From: Camellia lanceoleosa
Lineage: Eukaryota; Streptophyta; Magnoliopsida; Ericales; Theaceae
Assembly (NCBI GenBank): GCA_025200525.1
Contig: CM045758.1
Location: 169,894,101 to 169,958,100 of the forward strand
DNA length: 64,000 nt
Reading direction: 5' to 3'
In this document: positions 23,170-34,402 of the stretch, piece after piece
Position numbering within the stretch: position 1 is the first letter of the stretch
Layout: the number at the start of each line of letters is the position of its first letter
Position numbers and translations under genes: made by a program
The notes under the pieces: generated by a model
Told to the model about the DNA's origin: nothing
The model's database searches: none
The model's input: only the letters and a program-made list of their open reading frames with translations

Positions 23170-24788
23170 ATGGTAACGACCAGATCCATGGCTTCCTACC
23201 ATAACGCTGCCGATCACCAGACCGACCCTCCCAACCCGAGCAACCCACCACAGTACTTCATCGAGCTCACCAATAGCATCAACCGTATGACCGAACAAAA
23301 CCAGGCCTTACTCAACGCTCTGCTCCAACAGAACCTCCCTATTCCTCCACCACCTCTAGATATTCCATCCCATCCAGAACAAGTCCCCGGCCATACTGTC
23401 CCACAACCCAATCCTCTCAACTCGGGAGGCTTGCAACCCTCTCACCCACATATACATCCACCCCCTCCACCTCCACGTCCATCAGTCATAGCTCCAGCTC
23501 CCGAGGGAGAGGCTAGCAGCGTCCAACATTTATCTCCTTCTGGTGGTGACAACATTCCCCTTTGGGACGCTGAACTCCGAGCCATGAAACTCCAACTCCA
23601 AGGGGTCATACAGAACATCCAACATAAGCCTTCCACTACAGCGAACTCCCCGTTTGTCGCCTCCATCCGAGACAAACCCCTACCCCCCAAGTTCAAAATG
23701 CCTACCATCGACCCCTTTGACGGAACAACCGACCCCGTCGACCACCTGGAGACCTACCGTACCCTCATGATCCTCCATGCTTTCCCTGACGAAATCATGT
23801 GCCGAGCCTTTCCCGTGACACTGAAGGGGTCGGCTCGGCTATGGTTCAGCGATTGCCACGGTCGATCTCCACATTCCAACACCTCAGTGACTCCTTCCTG
23901 AGCCACTTCATCGGGGCCCAACGCCAGCGACGTCCGGCGACCCAACTCCTCAACATCCGTCAGACCGAGGGGGAGTCACTGCGCAGCTTTGTCACTCGCT
24001 TCAACACCGAAGCCTTACAAGTTGCTGAAAATGACGATAAAGTCATCCTCACAGCCTTCATGGCTGGTCTGCGGTCATCCGATTTCCTCTTCTCCCTCTC
24101 CAAGAACCCCCCGACATCCATGGCAGCCTTGCTCTCCAAAGCCCAAAAGTACATGAACGCCGAAGATTCTCTAGCCGCTCGGCAAGACCCCACTACCAAA
24201 TATCTGGCCCCCAGAGAAAAGAGAAAAGACCAAGAACCCAGTGACACTCGGCATCATAACCAAACATCCCGCTATGCCAACCGACCCCCTCGTGCCGACC
24301 GGTCGGCACCAGCCAGACCCCCCGGTCGGTTCGAGCGATATACACCCCTCAATACTCCCATGGAGCAAGTTCTTAACCAGATCCAACGGGACTATCCCCT
24401 CAAGTGGCCTATTCCTCCACGAAACCCTTCCAATCGTAAAGACCAGTCCAAATATTGCCGTTTCCACCAGGATCATGGCCATAACACCGACGACTGCATC
24501 AACCTCAAAGACCAAGTGGAGACCCTTATTCGCCAGGGGGGCCTGAGCCAATTCACAGATACCCGCCCTCAGCAGAGGCAAAGGACCGAGCCCCACAGAG
24601 ACAATCACAGGCATACCCCTCTAAGGCAACCAGCTCAACCAGACCAGAGGCATGATCGACCCCATCAACAACCTCGGCCTCAAGGTAATCCGCCTCCGCC
24701 AGTTGGTGAAATCAGAGTTATTTCAGGTGGCCTCGCTTGTGGTGGACCATCTCGCTCGGCTCAGAGGGCAGAGCTTAGAAAGATCTGA
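23170..24788 (+). pseudogene. Gypsy gag (capsid/nucleocapsid), frameshifted
   Basis: Structural protein of the retrotransposon particle. It starts at ATG 23170 (MVTTRSMASYHNAADHQ), preferred over the upstream in-frame ATG at 23110 because it begins the usual family N-terminus. A proline-rich linker is followed by the retrotransposon gag domain (PFDGTTDPVDHLETYRTLM; FPVTLKGSARLWFS). One base is missing near 23845-23855, where the frame moves to SISTFQHLSDSFLSHFIGAQ and continues with EGESLRSFVTRFN. A zinc-knuckle-like CRFHQDHGHNTDDC is at about 24460-24500. The frame ends at TGA 24786-24788. With a single frameshift it is the best preserved part of the element. Confidence 0.85.
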
Positions 24789-24846
24789 CGGCCTTTCAGA
24801 CAAGAGGCGATTGCCACGGTCGACCGACCCCTAAGCAACCCAAGCG

Positions 24847-25300
24847 ATGGAGAACCCATTACCTTCTGACGCCGTTCGTTCAGGCATCCGTTATCCACAC
24901 GATGACCCCCTTGTCATCTCCACTGTCCTCTCTAATTATAAGGTCAGACGAGTCCTCATTGACAATGGCAGCTCGTCGGACATCATTTTCCTCAACTGCT
25001 TCCGCCAACTGAAGATCGGGGAAGGAAGCCAGTCCCCACTCCAAACTCCTCTGGTCGGTTTCACCGGTGACCGGGTAACCTCTATCGGCTCCATTGATCT
25101 CCCCATCACCATTGGAGAGTACCCACGGCAGACTACGAAATTGCTTACTTTCCTTGTTGTCGATTGCCCCTCGATTGCCCCTCAGCTTACAACATCATCC
25201 TCGGCCGCACGGCCCTTAATGCCTTCCAAGCCATCACATCCACCTACCATCTTGCCCTCAAGTTCCCTACTGATTTTGGGGTCGGAACGGTGAGAGGAGA
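24847..25300 (+). pseudogene. Gypsy aspartic protease region
   Basis: Retropepsin-like domain that would process the polyprotein. VLIDNGSSSDIIF (about 24955-24993) is the active-site motif; the common D-T/S-G is changed to D-N-G, which is frequent in this lineage. LVGFTGDRV and the C-terminal ILGRTALNAF follow. An 11-bp tandem duplication (CGATTGCCCCT twice, about 25161-25183) throws the first frame out, so that ILGRTALNAF is read in the next frame. Confidence 0.8.
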
Positions 25301-26628
25301 ACAGACCGTCGCTAGAGAATGTTATGTGGCCTCACTTAAAGAGGTCAAACTCAAGGAGGCAATGATCATTGAAGGACTTGACGTCCGAGATGAGGACGAA
25401 CTGATCAGAGGCGAACCTGTGGAGGAACTCGTCGAAGTTATCATCGATCCCGCCAACCCGCTCAAAACTGCTAAAATTGGCAGCCAACTGCCTTCCCAAG
25501 CCAAGGCCGACCTCACCGCTCTCCTGACCGAACACAGAGACGTCTTCGCCTGGACTCATGCAGACATGCCAGGCATCGACCCCTCTTTCATAACCCATCG
25601 CCTCAGTATCGAGCCTCATTTCCGACCTTACCGACAAAGGCAGCGCATTTTCCATCCAGAGCGCAACAATCTCATAGCTGCAGAGGTTGACAAACTTCTC
25701 GAGGCCCAGTTTATCCGAAATGTGGATTATCCTAAGTAGCTGTCCAACGTGGTCCTGGTCCGCAAAAACAATGGCAAGTGGCATCTCTGTGTCGACTACT
25801 CCGACTTGAACTGAGCTTGTCCCAAAGATAGCTATCCTCTCCCCCGCATTGATCTACTGGTCGACGCCACGGCCGGTCATCAAATGCTCAGCTTCATGGA
25901 TGCTTTTTCAGGGTACAACCAAATTGTGATGCACTCATCCGACCAGAGCACATCTTTCATCACCGGCAAGGCACCTACCACTACCGTGTCATGCCGTTCG
26001 GACTAAAGAATGCTGGGGCCACCTACCAACGTTTAGTCAATACAGTCTTCCACCATCAGATCGGACGGAACATGGAAGTGTATGTGGATGACATGCTGGT
26101 CAAGAGCAAACTCTCCACTGACCACCTCACCGACCTACGAGAGACTTTTGCCACCCTCCGCAAATATCAGATGAAGCTCAACCCAGAGAAGTGCGCCTTT
26201 GGCGTAGGATCTGGCAAGTTCCTGGGTTTCATGGTCAGTCAGCGCGGCATCGAGGCCAACCCTGAGAAGATCAAGGCCCTGATTGAGATGCAGTCACCCA
26301 AAACCGTTAAAGAGGTCCAAAGGCTCACCCAGAGTGGCGACCCTCAACCGTTTCATCTCCTCGCAGCGGATAAGTGCCTACCGTTTTCAAAGTCCTGCGA
26401 GACTTTTGAATGGCCACCGAGTCGAAAAAAGCCTTCCAACGCTTGAAATGCATGGCCAATCCCCCTTCTCTCCATGACGGCGAGCCTCTTCCTCTACCTA
26501 GCGATATCAAGCACCGCAATCAAGCAAAGACTCATCGAGAGAGGCGGCTCGATCCAACGGCCGGTCTACTACATCACCGGGCTCTCGAGGGAGCGGCAGA
26601 ACTACCCTCTTAAAAAGTCATCCTCGCC
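25300..26628 (+). pseudogene. Gypsy reverse transcriptase, multiply interrupted
   Basis: RNA-dependent DNA polymerase. The upstream part (FITHRLSIEPHFRPYRQRQR) is intact to a TAG at 25737 where family members have Trp. An in-frame TGA lies in DLN*ACPKDSYPLPR (about 25812). A one-base indel near 25968 follows TSFITGK, then MPFGLKNAGATYQR (25991 on). The catalytic motif is MEVYVDDMLVKS at about 26071-26106. Further frame changes occur near 26325 and 26400-26470 in the connection region. At least five disruptions make it inactive. Confidence 0.88.
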
Positions 26629-27430
26629 TTGGTCATTGCCTCCAGACGACTCCGCTCCTACTTCCAAGCCCATTCCATAGTGGTTCTCATCGACCAGCCC
26701 CTGAAGAAGGTCATGCAGCAACCCGAGCTCTCAGGAAGACTAATGCAGTGGTCAGTAGAACTAAGCCAGTTCGACATCTCTTATCGCCCCCGGACAGCAA
26801 TCAAGGGGCAAGCCGTAGCCGACTTCATCTTGGAATTCACCAATCCAGCCCCGACCACTAACTCTCCAACCCCACCAACTCCACTAGAGCCCGAAGACCC
26901 TCATTGTTGGACACTCAATGTTGACGGCTCGTCTTGCAGGGAAGGAAGCGGGGCTGGCCTCATCCTCACATCCCCCGAAGGGGGTTATTTCAAATGTGCC
27001 CTCCGCCTCTTGTTTGCGGCCAGCAACAATGAGGCCGAATATGAAGCATTAATAGCGGGACTTCGTCTAGCCCAAGACATTGGTGTTAGCCACATCCGCG
27101 TGTTCAGTGACTCCCAACTTATCGGCGGATCACGTGAATTCGATGCCAAGGATACCACAATGCGGACTTCTGAGGACATGGCGCTCACCCTTGTTCGTCT
27201 CTTCAACACTTTCGGATCGGACATATACCTAGGGCGGAAAACTCCAGCGGATGAGATGGCTCGGTGGCCTCCGCCGATCCAACCTCAACCATGGAGTTCG
27301 CCTCGAATACCTGACTCACCCGGCCATCTCACCCGACCTGCAAGAAGTGCAATTCCTCCAGACGGAACCCATCCCTTGGGCATCCGACATCTTCCTCTTC
27401 TTGACCACTGGAGAACTACCAGATGACCAA
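26629..27430 (+). pseudogene. Gypsy RNase H region
   Basis: Removes the RNA strand after reverse transcription. The connection segment VLIDQPLKKVMQQPELSGRL is followed by the RNase H fold: LNVDGSSCREGSG (first Asp), NNEAEYEALIAGLRLA (Glu), RVFSDSQL (second Asp). The terminal part (EFDAKDTTMRT onward) departs from the family and looks deleted, and the His-containing end is not evident. The type with FDISYRPRTAIKGQAVADF before it matches the extra RNase H of Tat-like elements. Confidence 0.8.
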
Positions 27431-27436
27431 CAACAG

Positions 27437-28591
27437 GCTGCCAAGGTCAGAGCTCGTTCGGCTAACTACGCTCTGGTCGACGGCGTCCTTTACAAGCGCG
27501 GTTTCTCACGACCGTACCTGAGATGTCTTAGCCCCGCCCAAGCAACCTATGTAATGCAAGAGATCCATGAAGGAATCTGTGGCAATCATTCAGGTGGCAG
27601 GTCTCTCGCACACAAAGTACTCCGTACAGGCTACTTCTGGCCGACCCTCAACAAAGATGCCTCTGATTTCGTGCTGAAATGCGACAAGTGTCGGTAACCA
27701 ACATCCCCATGCTCCTCCCATCGTGATCACTCTCTGACCCTTACAGATTCGCCAAATGGGGTATCGACCTGGTTGGTCCGCTCCCCACTGGTCGGGGCCA
27801 GACCAAGTTCGCAATTGTTGCCATTGACTACTTCACCAAGTGGGTAGAGGCAGAACCCCTCGCCACAATCACCGAGCAGAACACCACCAAGTTTATCTGG
27901 CAATCGATTGTCTGCAGATTTGGCATCCCTCAGGCCATCGTCTCCGACAACGGCAAACAGTTCGACAATGCTAAATACAGGAAATTTTGTGCAGATCTCC
28001 AAATTCAACCATGCTTTTCTTCCCCCGGCCATCCTCAAGCAAACGGCCAAGTTGAGGTCACCAACCGCTCTCTCCTGAAGATCATCAAAACTAAGCTCGA
28101 AGCTGCCAAAGGCCTCTGGGCTGAGGAACTACCACATGTACTCTGGGCTTACCGAACCACTGCCCGGACTCCTACTGGGGAAACCCCTTTTCGCTTAACA
28201 TATGGCGCCGAGGCGGTCATCCTCAGTAAGTCGGTCCGCCCACCCTGTGGTCTTGCATCCAGATCTCGCCTCGGTAGAAGAACCCGTCGGCGGACACGGA
28301 CCTCATTGAGGAGTTTAGAGAGCTGCCGATTTGTCAGTTAACCGTGCAGAAATGAGAACACACTACAACCGCAAAGTCCGACCACGGGAGTTCTCTACTG
28401 GCGACCTTGTCTTGAGAGAAGCAACTCTTGCCACAAAGAATCCAACCGAGGGCAAATTGGCAGCCAAATGGGAGGGACCCTACGTGGTGAAGGCCCGCCC
28501 ACGGCCAGGCACTTACCGACTTCAAGATATGGATGGCCGAGACCTTCCCCACCCCTGGAATGCTGAACATCTAAAGCGTTACTATCAATGA
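27437..28591 (+). pseudogene. Gypsy integrase, split into three frames
   Basis: Inserts the cDNA into the genome. The N-terminal HHCC zinc-binding domain is in HEGICGNHSG ... CDKC (27565-27695), followed by TAA. The catalytic core is open from about 27745 without an ATG and shows WGIDLVGPL (Asp), IVSDNGKQFD (Asp) and ANGQVEVTNRS (Glu), ending at a stop near 28342. The C-terminal domain is in another frame (28331-28591) with FSTGDLVLR, GPYVVKARPRPGTYRL and PWNAEHLKRYYQ, the usual end of Tat-type pol. No chromodomain is seen. Confidence 0.87.
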
Positions 28592-28734
28592 ATCTTTACT
28601 TTTGTATTGCCAAAATTGTTGTATTTTCCCTTTTTAAATACATAATACAAATATCGACTGGAGCCCCCATTTTCTATAATTCAACTTTCTGAACGTAGCT
28701 TCCATGACAATTTTATTTGCAGTGCCACTTTCAA

Positions 28735-29520
28735 AAGCCTCAGTCTGATCTGAGCAGATACAAAAGCCTCAGCCAGACCGAGTACTTTCACAAGCCTCAG
28801 TCCGACCTGAGCACTTTCAAAAGCCTCAGTCCGACCTGAGCACCTACAGAAGCCTCGGCCAGACTGAGCACTTTCAAAAGCCTTAGTCCGACCTGAGCAC
28901 CTACAAAAGCCTCAGCCAGACCGAGTACTTTCAAAAGCCTCAGTCCGACCTGAGCGCCTACAAAAGCCTCGGCCAGATCGAGCACTTTCAAAAGCCTCAG
29001 TCCGGCTGAGCACCTCTGAGCCTCGGCAGACCGAGCACTTTCCAAAGCCTCAATCCGACTGAGCACCTACAAAAGCCTCGGCGGAAGGCACTTTCAAAAG
29101 CCTCGGTCCGACTGAGCACTTTGAAAGCCTCGGTCCGACTGAGCACCTACAAAGCCTCGGCGGATCGAGGCACTTTCAAAGCCTCGGTCAGGCGAGAGCA
29201 CCTACAAAGCCTCGGCAGACCAAGGCACTTTCAAAAGCCTCGGTCCGACTGAGCACCCACAGGCCTCGGCAGACCGAGCACTTTCAAAGCCTCGGTCCGA
29301 CTTGAGCACCTACAAAGCCTCGGCCAGACCAGGCACTTTCAAAAGCCTCGATCCGACTGAGGCACCTACAGCCTCGGCCAGAGGCACTTTCCAAAGCCTC
29401 GGTCAGACTGAGCACCTACAAAGCCTCGGCCAGACCGAGCACTTTCAAAGCCTCGGTCCGACTCGAGCACCTTCAAAAGCCTCAACGGACTGGGCGCTCA
29501 AAACCTCGGTCAGGACCTAT
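28735..29520. repeat. Tandem repeat of alternating 'CTTTCAAAAGCCTCAGTCCGA' and 'CACCTACAAAAGCCTCGGC' units
   Basis: About 785 bp made of roughly 28-bp half-units in pairs, giving a period of about 55-60 bp: GAGCACTTTCAAAAGCCTC then GAGCACCTACAAAAGCCTC. Copies diverge and shorten toward the right. It is located right after pol in the Gypsy element. Confidence 0.85.
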
Positions 29521-29569
29521 GAATGAAAGCTCATAAAGCAAAACACTTACCATGATCTGACGCTTAACC

Positions 29570-30235
29570 ACAATTTCAAAATAATTTGACACTTAGTCAT
29601 ATTTTAAAGATGTTCTCCCATATTTCATTTGCAAGTCACATCTTCAACATTACATTTCAGTCTACTTTTCCATGGTAATTTGACACTTAGTCATATTTCA
29701 AAGATCTTCTCCCATATTTCATTTGCAAGTCACATCTTCAACATTACATTTCAGTCTACTTTTCCATGGTAATTTGACACCTAGTCATATTTCAAAGATC
29801 TTCTCCCATATTTCATTTGCAAGTCACATCTTCAACATTACATTTCAGTCTACTTTTCCATGGTAATTTGACACCTAGTCATATTTCAAAGATCTTCTCC
29901 CATATTTCATTTGCAAGTCACATCTTCAACATTACATTTCAGTCTACTTTTCCATGGTAATTTGACATTTAGTCATATTTCAAAGATCTTCTCCCATATT
30001 TCATTTGCAAGTCACATCTTCAACATTACATTTCAGTCTACTTTTCCATGGTAATTTGACACCTAGTCATATTTCAAAGATCTTCTCCCATATTTCATTT
30101 GCAAGTCACATCTTCAACATTACATTTCAGTCTACTTTTCCGTGGTCATTTGACACTTAGTCATATTTCAAAGATCTTTTCCCATATTTCATTTGCAAGT
30201 CACATCTTCAACATTACATTTCAGTCTACTTCCAT
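29570..30235. repeat. 94-bp tandem repeat, about seven copies
   Basis: CCATGGTAATTTGACACYTA recurs at 29671, 29765, 29859, 29953, 30047 and 30141, an exact 94-bp period. Each unit contains TTCATTTGCAAGTCACATCT. The first and last copies are incomplete. The copies are almost identical, much more alike than the preceding block, which points to recent amplification or strong homogenisation. Confidence 0.92.
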
Positions 30236-30899
30236 GCTCATTCAATTTGAAACATTACTTTCCAGATTCCCCCCACGCCACACTTACACAAATTTGCTAT
30301 TTCACCCTGTATTAGAAAATTCCTTATCCTATTCTGACTTGGATTTTGGTATGACTTTAGTTTGATCTTGCTCTACTGCCTGGCATAAGCATTTGCTGAA
30401 AACATCAGTGCACAAAATAATCACAAGAAAAACAAACCAAGACCAAACCACTACAAAGGGAAATATACTGGGATCATCAACTACAACCATAAATGCCCTT
30501 TTATTGATTCAAAAGTGTGTGTACAAACTACTTACATCCCTTTCAAAAAAAAAAAAAAAAACAAAACAAAACAATACAATAAACCACAACTCCTAAGTCT
30601 ACTCATCATGCAGATCACTCCTCCTCCTCGCTCGAAATGAGGTCAGCTTCCTCAATCCCCTCGTCCAGTGGGGTCTGGGCTACGTCATCTTCTCCAACCA
30701 CCACACTACTCAGGTCTAAGTCTGGAAACAGCTCCTCAGCCTTGCGCTTGAACATCTTCCAACCGCTGTCCCAGTACTCAGCCATTTCGTGCTTGTAGTA
30801 GTCAGATTCTTTGGAAAAGCATTAATGATTTCAGACTCGACCTCACCCCAAAGACTGACCCCTCGATGACCCAACACCCTCAGACCCCTGCAAGCTCTA

Positions 30900-33178
30900 A
30901 GCGTCGATCGCCATTTGGAACTCAGGAGACCCTTTGAATTGTGTCACAGCTGCAACATAAAGATCAGGGTAGGCTGCCCTTTCCGAGGCCGCCTTCGCCT
31001 TCTCTTCGTCCAGCTCCTTTTGTAGGGCCTCCTTGTCCGCTGCAGCCTTGGCTCTCTCAGTCTCCAGCTCCCTCCTCCAGACCTCCCCCTCTGCAGTCAG
31101 CTTTCCCCTCTCTGCTTCAAATTGTTTCAGCAGGGTCTCCCTCTCCGCCTCCCACTCCTTTCGCAGGCTCTCCCTCTGCTCCAGCGCCCTAGCGCGCTCG
31201 TCCTCTACCTCCTTTTGCAGAGTCTCAGCCTTCGCATCTGCCTCATCTTTTTGCTTTACCAACTCTTCGTTGTTGTTCATGGCCTCTTCACGCTGATCGT
31301 TGGCAATGGCACAGGCCTGCTGGGACTCTGCCAACTTCTTACGCTCACACCGACCACTGAACTCGAGTGACACAACCTCTGGCGTGTATCCTCCAGCTCG
31401 GCTTGATTGCTCGCTTTCGCGGCTGGCGCTCGTCCATTTTGCCTTCTCCATCTTGACTTCTCCAACCGAGCCTCGGCCTTCTCTGCCACTGCTCCCCGCC
31501 TTCCTTAGGAGAGCTGCCAGTGATTACCTCCATTTGAGCGAGCATAACCCTCAAGAAGTCGGCTTCATTGAACTGGCGGCCGCACGCAGGTTTGACCCTT
31601 CGGCAATCTTCAACAGACGGCCACCGCCTGGCCGCCCCACTTCCTTCCCACCTCGGCCAAGACGAACGTGGTAGAAGCGGTGTTGACCACTCCTCCTCCT
31701 CGCGAAGCAGGACCCCTTTGGGTCTGTTGCTCCCCACTTGGCCCCTGCACCTCCTTGCCACTGAATTCTTTGGGGCAACCTCCATGACCTCGATCTTGGG
31801 GCGACCTTTCTTTATACTGCTACTTTTGGGGCCTCCCTCATAGTCTCTACCTCAGTCTCCACCATGGCTGGGGCCCCCTTCACTTTCTTGGGCCCAGGCT
31901 CCCCTGCAGCCTCTCCAAGGGCACTTCTTTTCTTCCTCTTCCTTTTCAACGCTTCCTCCCCCCCTGGCCCTCTCCTTCACAGGATCAATAGGGAGCTTCC
32001 GCGGTTCAAACTTACTTAAATCCTTCTCCCCCAACGGCTTCGGGCGAGGCCTGATCCTCTCCTTCGCGATTGGTTGTGAAGGTCGATCGTCTTGCGCCCC
32101 CTTGAACATGGTGGCCTTGGCAAGAAGGGCCTGATCTTCAGCCTCCTGAGCCTCCCTCCGCGCCTCCAACTCGGCTCGGTCCAGATCCCCACCGATCGTC
32201 GGTAGCGGACCACTGCTTTAAACAAAGGCAGAGGGCTGCACGAGGTCGTCCCATCTTACTTTCTCCTTCTCCCTCCACTCTTTCACCTTCTTCACCCTCT
32301 CCCCTGCCGCAGGCCCCAATTTTGCCTCTACCGTTCTGATTGGCACCTTCCAGGTGGTGCGCACCCCAGGTCCTCCACTGGCAGAGACGTAGAACTACCG
32401 CGCCTGCCATCCCTTGATCGATGTGGGCAGACCAGCCACCAGCCCCTTACCCACAACTACCTGCAAGGTGACCCACGTCTCCTGTTGCCCTGAAGCCTTG
32501 TAACAAACGAAGAACTCCTCCACCGCCATCGCCTTTCCCTGATTCGCCTTTGGCCACGACTTTTCGCCGCAGCCACGGGATCTTCGGGCATTCGGCATCG
32601 GTGGCCGGGGCTACCTCCAGGTGGTTGAGCACGTCCACCACTATTTCAGGCAGTGGCAACCTTAACCCCCCCTTCAAAGCCTCGCCGTCGAGAAAACCCC
32701 TAACTCAAGGCGTCGATGGCCTTTTCCGTCGACGTTGGCAACCACAACTCCACTTCAGCCGGAATCTGGTACATCTCGCGGATCGCTTCTAACTCCGCCT
32801 CCGTCGCGTCGACTTATCCGCCTTTGTGTGCCAATGATCCGCCCCCTCACCGATCGGCGTCGGGCGCCACCAAGGTAGAGCGGACACGCGTCTGCTTGAT
32901 TCCCCCACCCTCTTCGTCTTGTACTGTGCAGCCAATTCCTCTACGTCGTCTTCCCCCAATGGATCTACCCTGACAATCGTCGTCTCTTCCTGGGCCATTT
33001 CTAAGCTGTGTTTGCGAATAGTTTCTGCTGCAGGGGCTAAAAACTCGAAAAAATGTCTCAATGGAGTATCGTGAGCGACGAAGGAATTGACACTTGGAAT
33101 GTTTTGAGTTTTTGTAAACAAGTAGGTGAATCGTATGATACCAAAAGCCCACGGTTTGCCCGTATTCCAAGGGTCCAA
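30900..33178 (-). pseudogene. Antisense extra ORF of the Gypsy element (coiled-coil protein), broken
   Basis: Minus-strand coding remains lie opposite to gag-pol. The N-terminal part (33178 down) has LRHFFEFLAPA; then EIREMYQIPAEVELWLP-like sequence at 32790-32700 and GGLRLPLPEIVVDVLNHLEV at 32677-32600. EFFVCYKASGQQETWVTLQV (about 32510) sits in another frame. The last part, 31451-30897, is an open frame of 184 codons dominated by a coiled coil (EVEDERARALEQRESLRKEW and similar heptads) and ends QMAIDA. Tat/Retand-type elements are known to carry such antisense ORFs of unknown role. Several frameshifts between the parts make it a pseudogene, but the coiled-coil portion is still open. Confidence 0.72.
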
Positions 33179-33379
33179 ATTAATTTTCGCCAGTTTGAAA
33201 ACCTTTCAAATCATCCGCCAAAACTGTATTATCAATGCCCATAATAATGCCCCTGACGCTTCATTCCTGATCCAACGCTTGACATTTTCCCTCCCCCCAA
33301 AATCCTGCCACGTGTATGGTCCAGAGGCACTGACTTCTGCCCTCACCTTGTCTTTTCCACTTCAAATCGTCACGTGACG

Positions 33380-33775
33380 CGCCGCCTCTTGAGCTCCGCG
33401 CCCTCATACTCGGTCGCCCTCACGGTCGGCCTCACCCCGCTCGGCCTCCCTCACGATCGGCCTCTCCCGCTCGGTCACCTTCGCGGTCGACCTCTTCCGC
33501 TCGGTCACCCTCACGGTCGGCCTCTCCCGTTCGGTCACCCTCGTGGTCGGCCTCCTTCGGCCTCCTCGGCTACCTCACCTCGCCGGCCTCACGCTCGCCA
33601 CCTCACGCCTCACCACGCCGGCCTACCACGTCGCCTCTCGCTCATCACCGGCCTCACGGTCGGCCTCTCCCTCGGTCACCCTCATGGTCGGCCTCCCCTT
33701 CAGTCACCTCACTCGGCCTACCACCAGCTTGGCCTCACTCGCTGGCCTCTCACGTCGGTCACCGCTGGTCCTCAT
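33380..33775. repeat. GC-rich CGGTCGGCCTC/CGGTCACCCTC repeat
   Basis: Irregular copies of about 18-21 bp mixing CACGGTCGGCCTC and CCGCTCGGTCACC over 400 bp, just upstream of the polypurine tract. The Pro/Leu/Arg-rich open frames here come from the repeat. Confidence 0.75.
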
Positions 33776-33818
33776 CTCCGATTCATCTATTATTATTCCC
33801 GTTAGACTAAAGTCACTT

Positions 33819-33834
33819 TCGGGAATGGGGACTA
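33819..33834 (+). other. Polypurine tract of the Gypsy element
   Basis: CGGGAATGGGGAC lies immediately before the 3' LTR start at 33836. It is the expected site for plus-strand DNA priming. Confidence 0.65.
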
Positions 33835-33835
33835 T

Positions 33836-34397
33836 CGACAGGATAGGCCCTAAGGACCACTGACCACCGTGAGTAAACCAAGCCCACCATTTAGACCTAT
33901 TACACAACCCGTCGGTAAAACCCGGTGATGGAGGCCAATGGCGAGAGAAAGGCTAATGATGCTCGGACACGTGGCGGGTGCAGAACAGGCCATATCAGTA
34001 GACAAAGATCTGCAAAGTTATTGCCACAGCACATCACCATTAATGCAACCCATCACCGCATTTATTGCGACAGCACCCCTCAGCTGGAATGGCGCCCCCT
34101 CACCCTAAACAAGACGAACCACGGCGAAAGCTTTCGGCGGGAAGGTCAGAACGGCTGAGACAGTGAAATGATTACTAAAGGATATAAGCAAAGCTCGAAG
34201 ACAAGAAGAAGGTTAAGTTTTTCATCCTCTCTCTCTCTCTCTCTGGACATTTGGTTCATCACCTTTTCTAATTCATACACCGGAGGGTTCGCCGGGGGAC
34301 TACCCCGTTCCCCGATTGGACTTGCTTGCAGGTTATCCGGTGGGCTTGTGGAGCTTTGATCGGTCCAACCCATTCACGAGGACTCACTGTACTATCA
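33836..34397 (+). repeat. 3' LTR of the Gypsy element
   Basis: Aligns with the 5' LTR from GACAGGATAGGCCC to ACTGTACTATCA. The initial T of TGACAGG is C here. Small indels relative to the 5' LTR cluster near 33890-33950. Confidence 0.92.
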
Positions 34398-34402
34398 ATT
34401 AC

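Larger units (their letters stand above)
22493..34397 (+). mobile_element. Ty3/Gypsy LTR retrotransposon, Tat type, 11.9 kb, non-autonomous now
   Basis: Two LTRs (573 and 562 bp) of TG...CA type are flanked by a perfect 5-bp target duplication ATTAC (22488-22492 and 34398-34402). The internal order is PBS, gag, protease, reverse transcriptase, RNase H, integrase, which is the Gypsy order. Between integrase and the 3' LTR are 5.2 kb with two tandem-repeat blocks and an antisense ORF, a layout known from Tat/Retand-type elements. GC content and codon use differ sharply from the AT-rich surroundings. gag and pol are interrupted by stops and frameshifts. The LTRs differ at many scattered positions and small indels, so the insertion is not very recent. 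Confidence 0.93.

Noticed and set aside
28735..30235. CRISPR array
   Set aside because: Repeats are head-to-tail without unique spacers and lie inside a plant retrotransposon.
33374..33863. Pro/Leu/Arg-rich open frames
   Set aside because: Translation of the CGGTCGGCCTC repeat of the Gypsy element.
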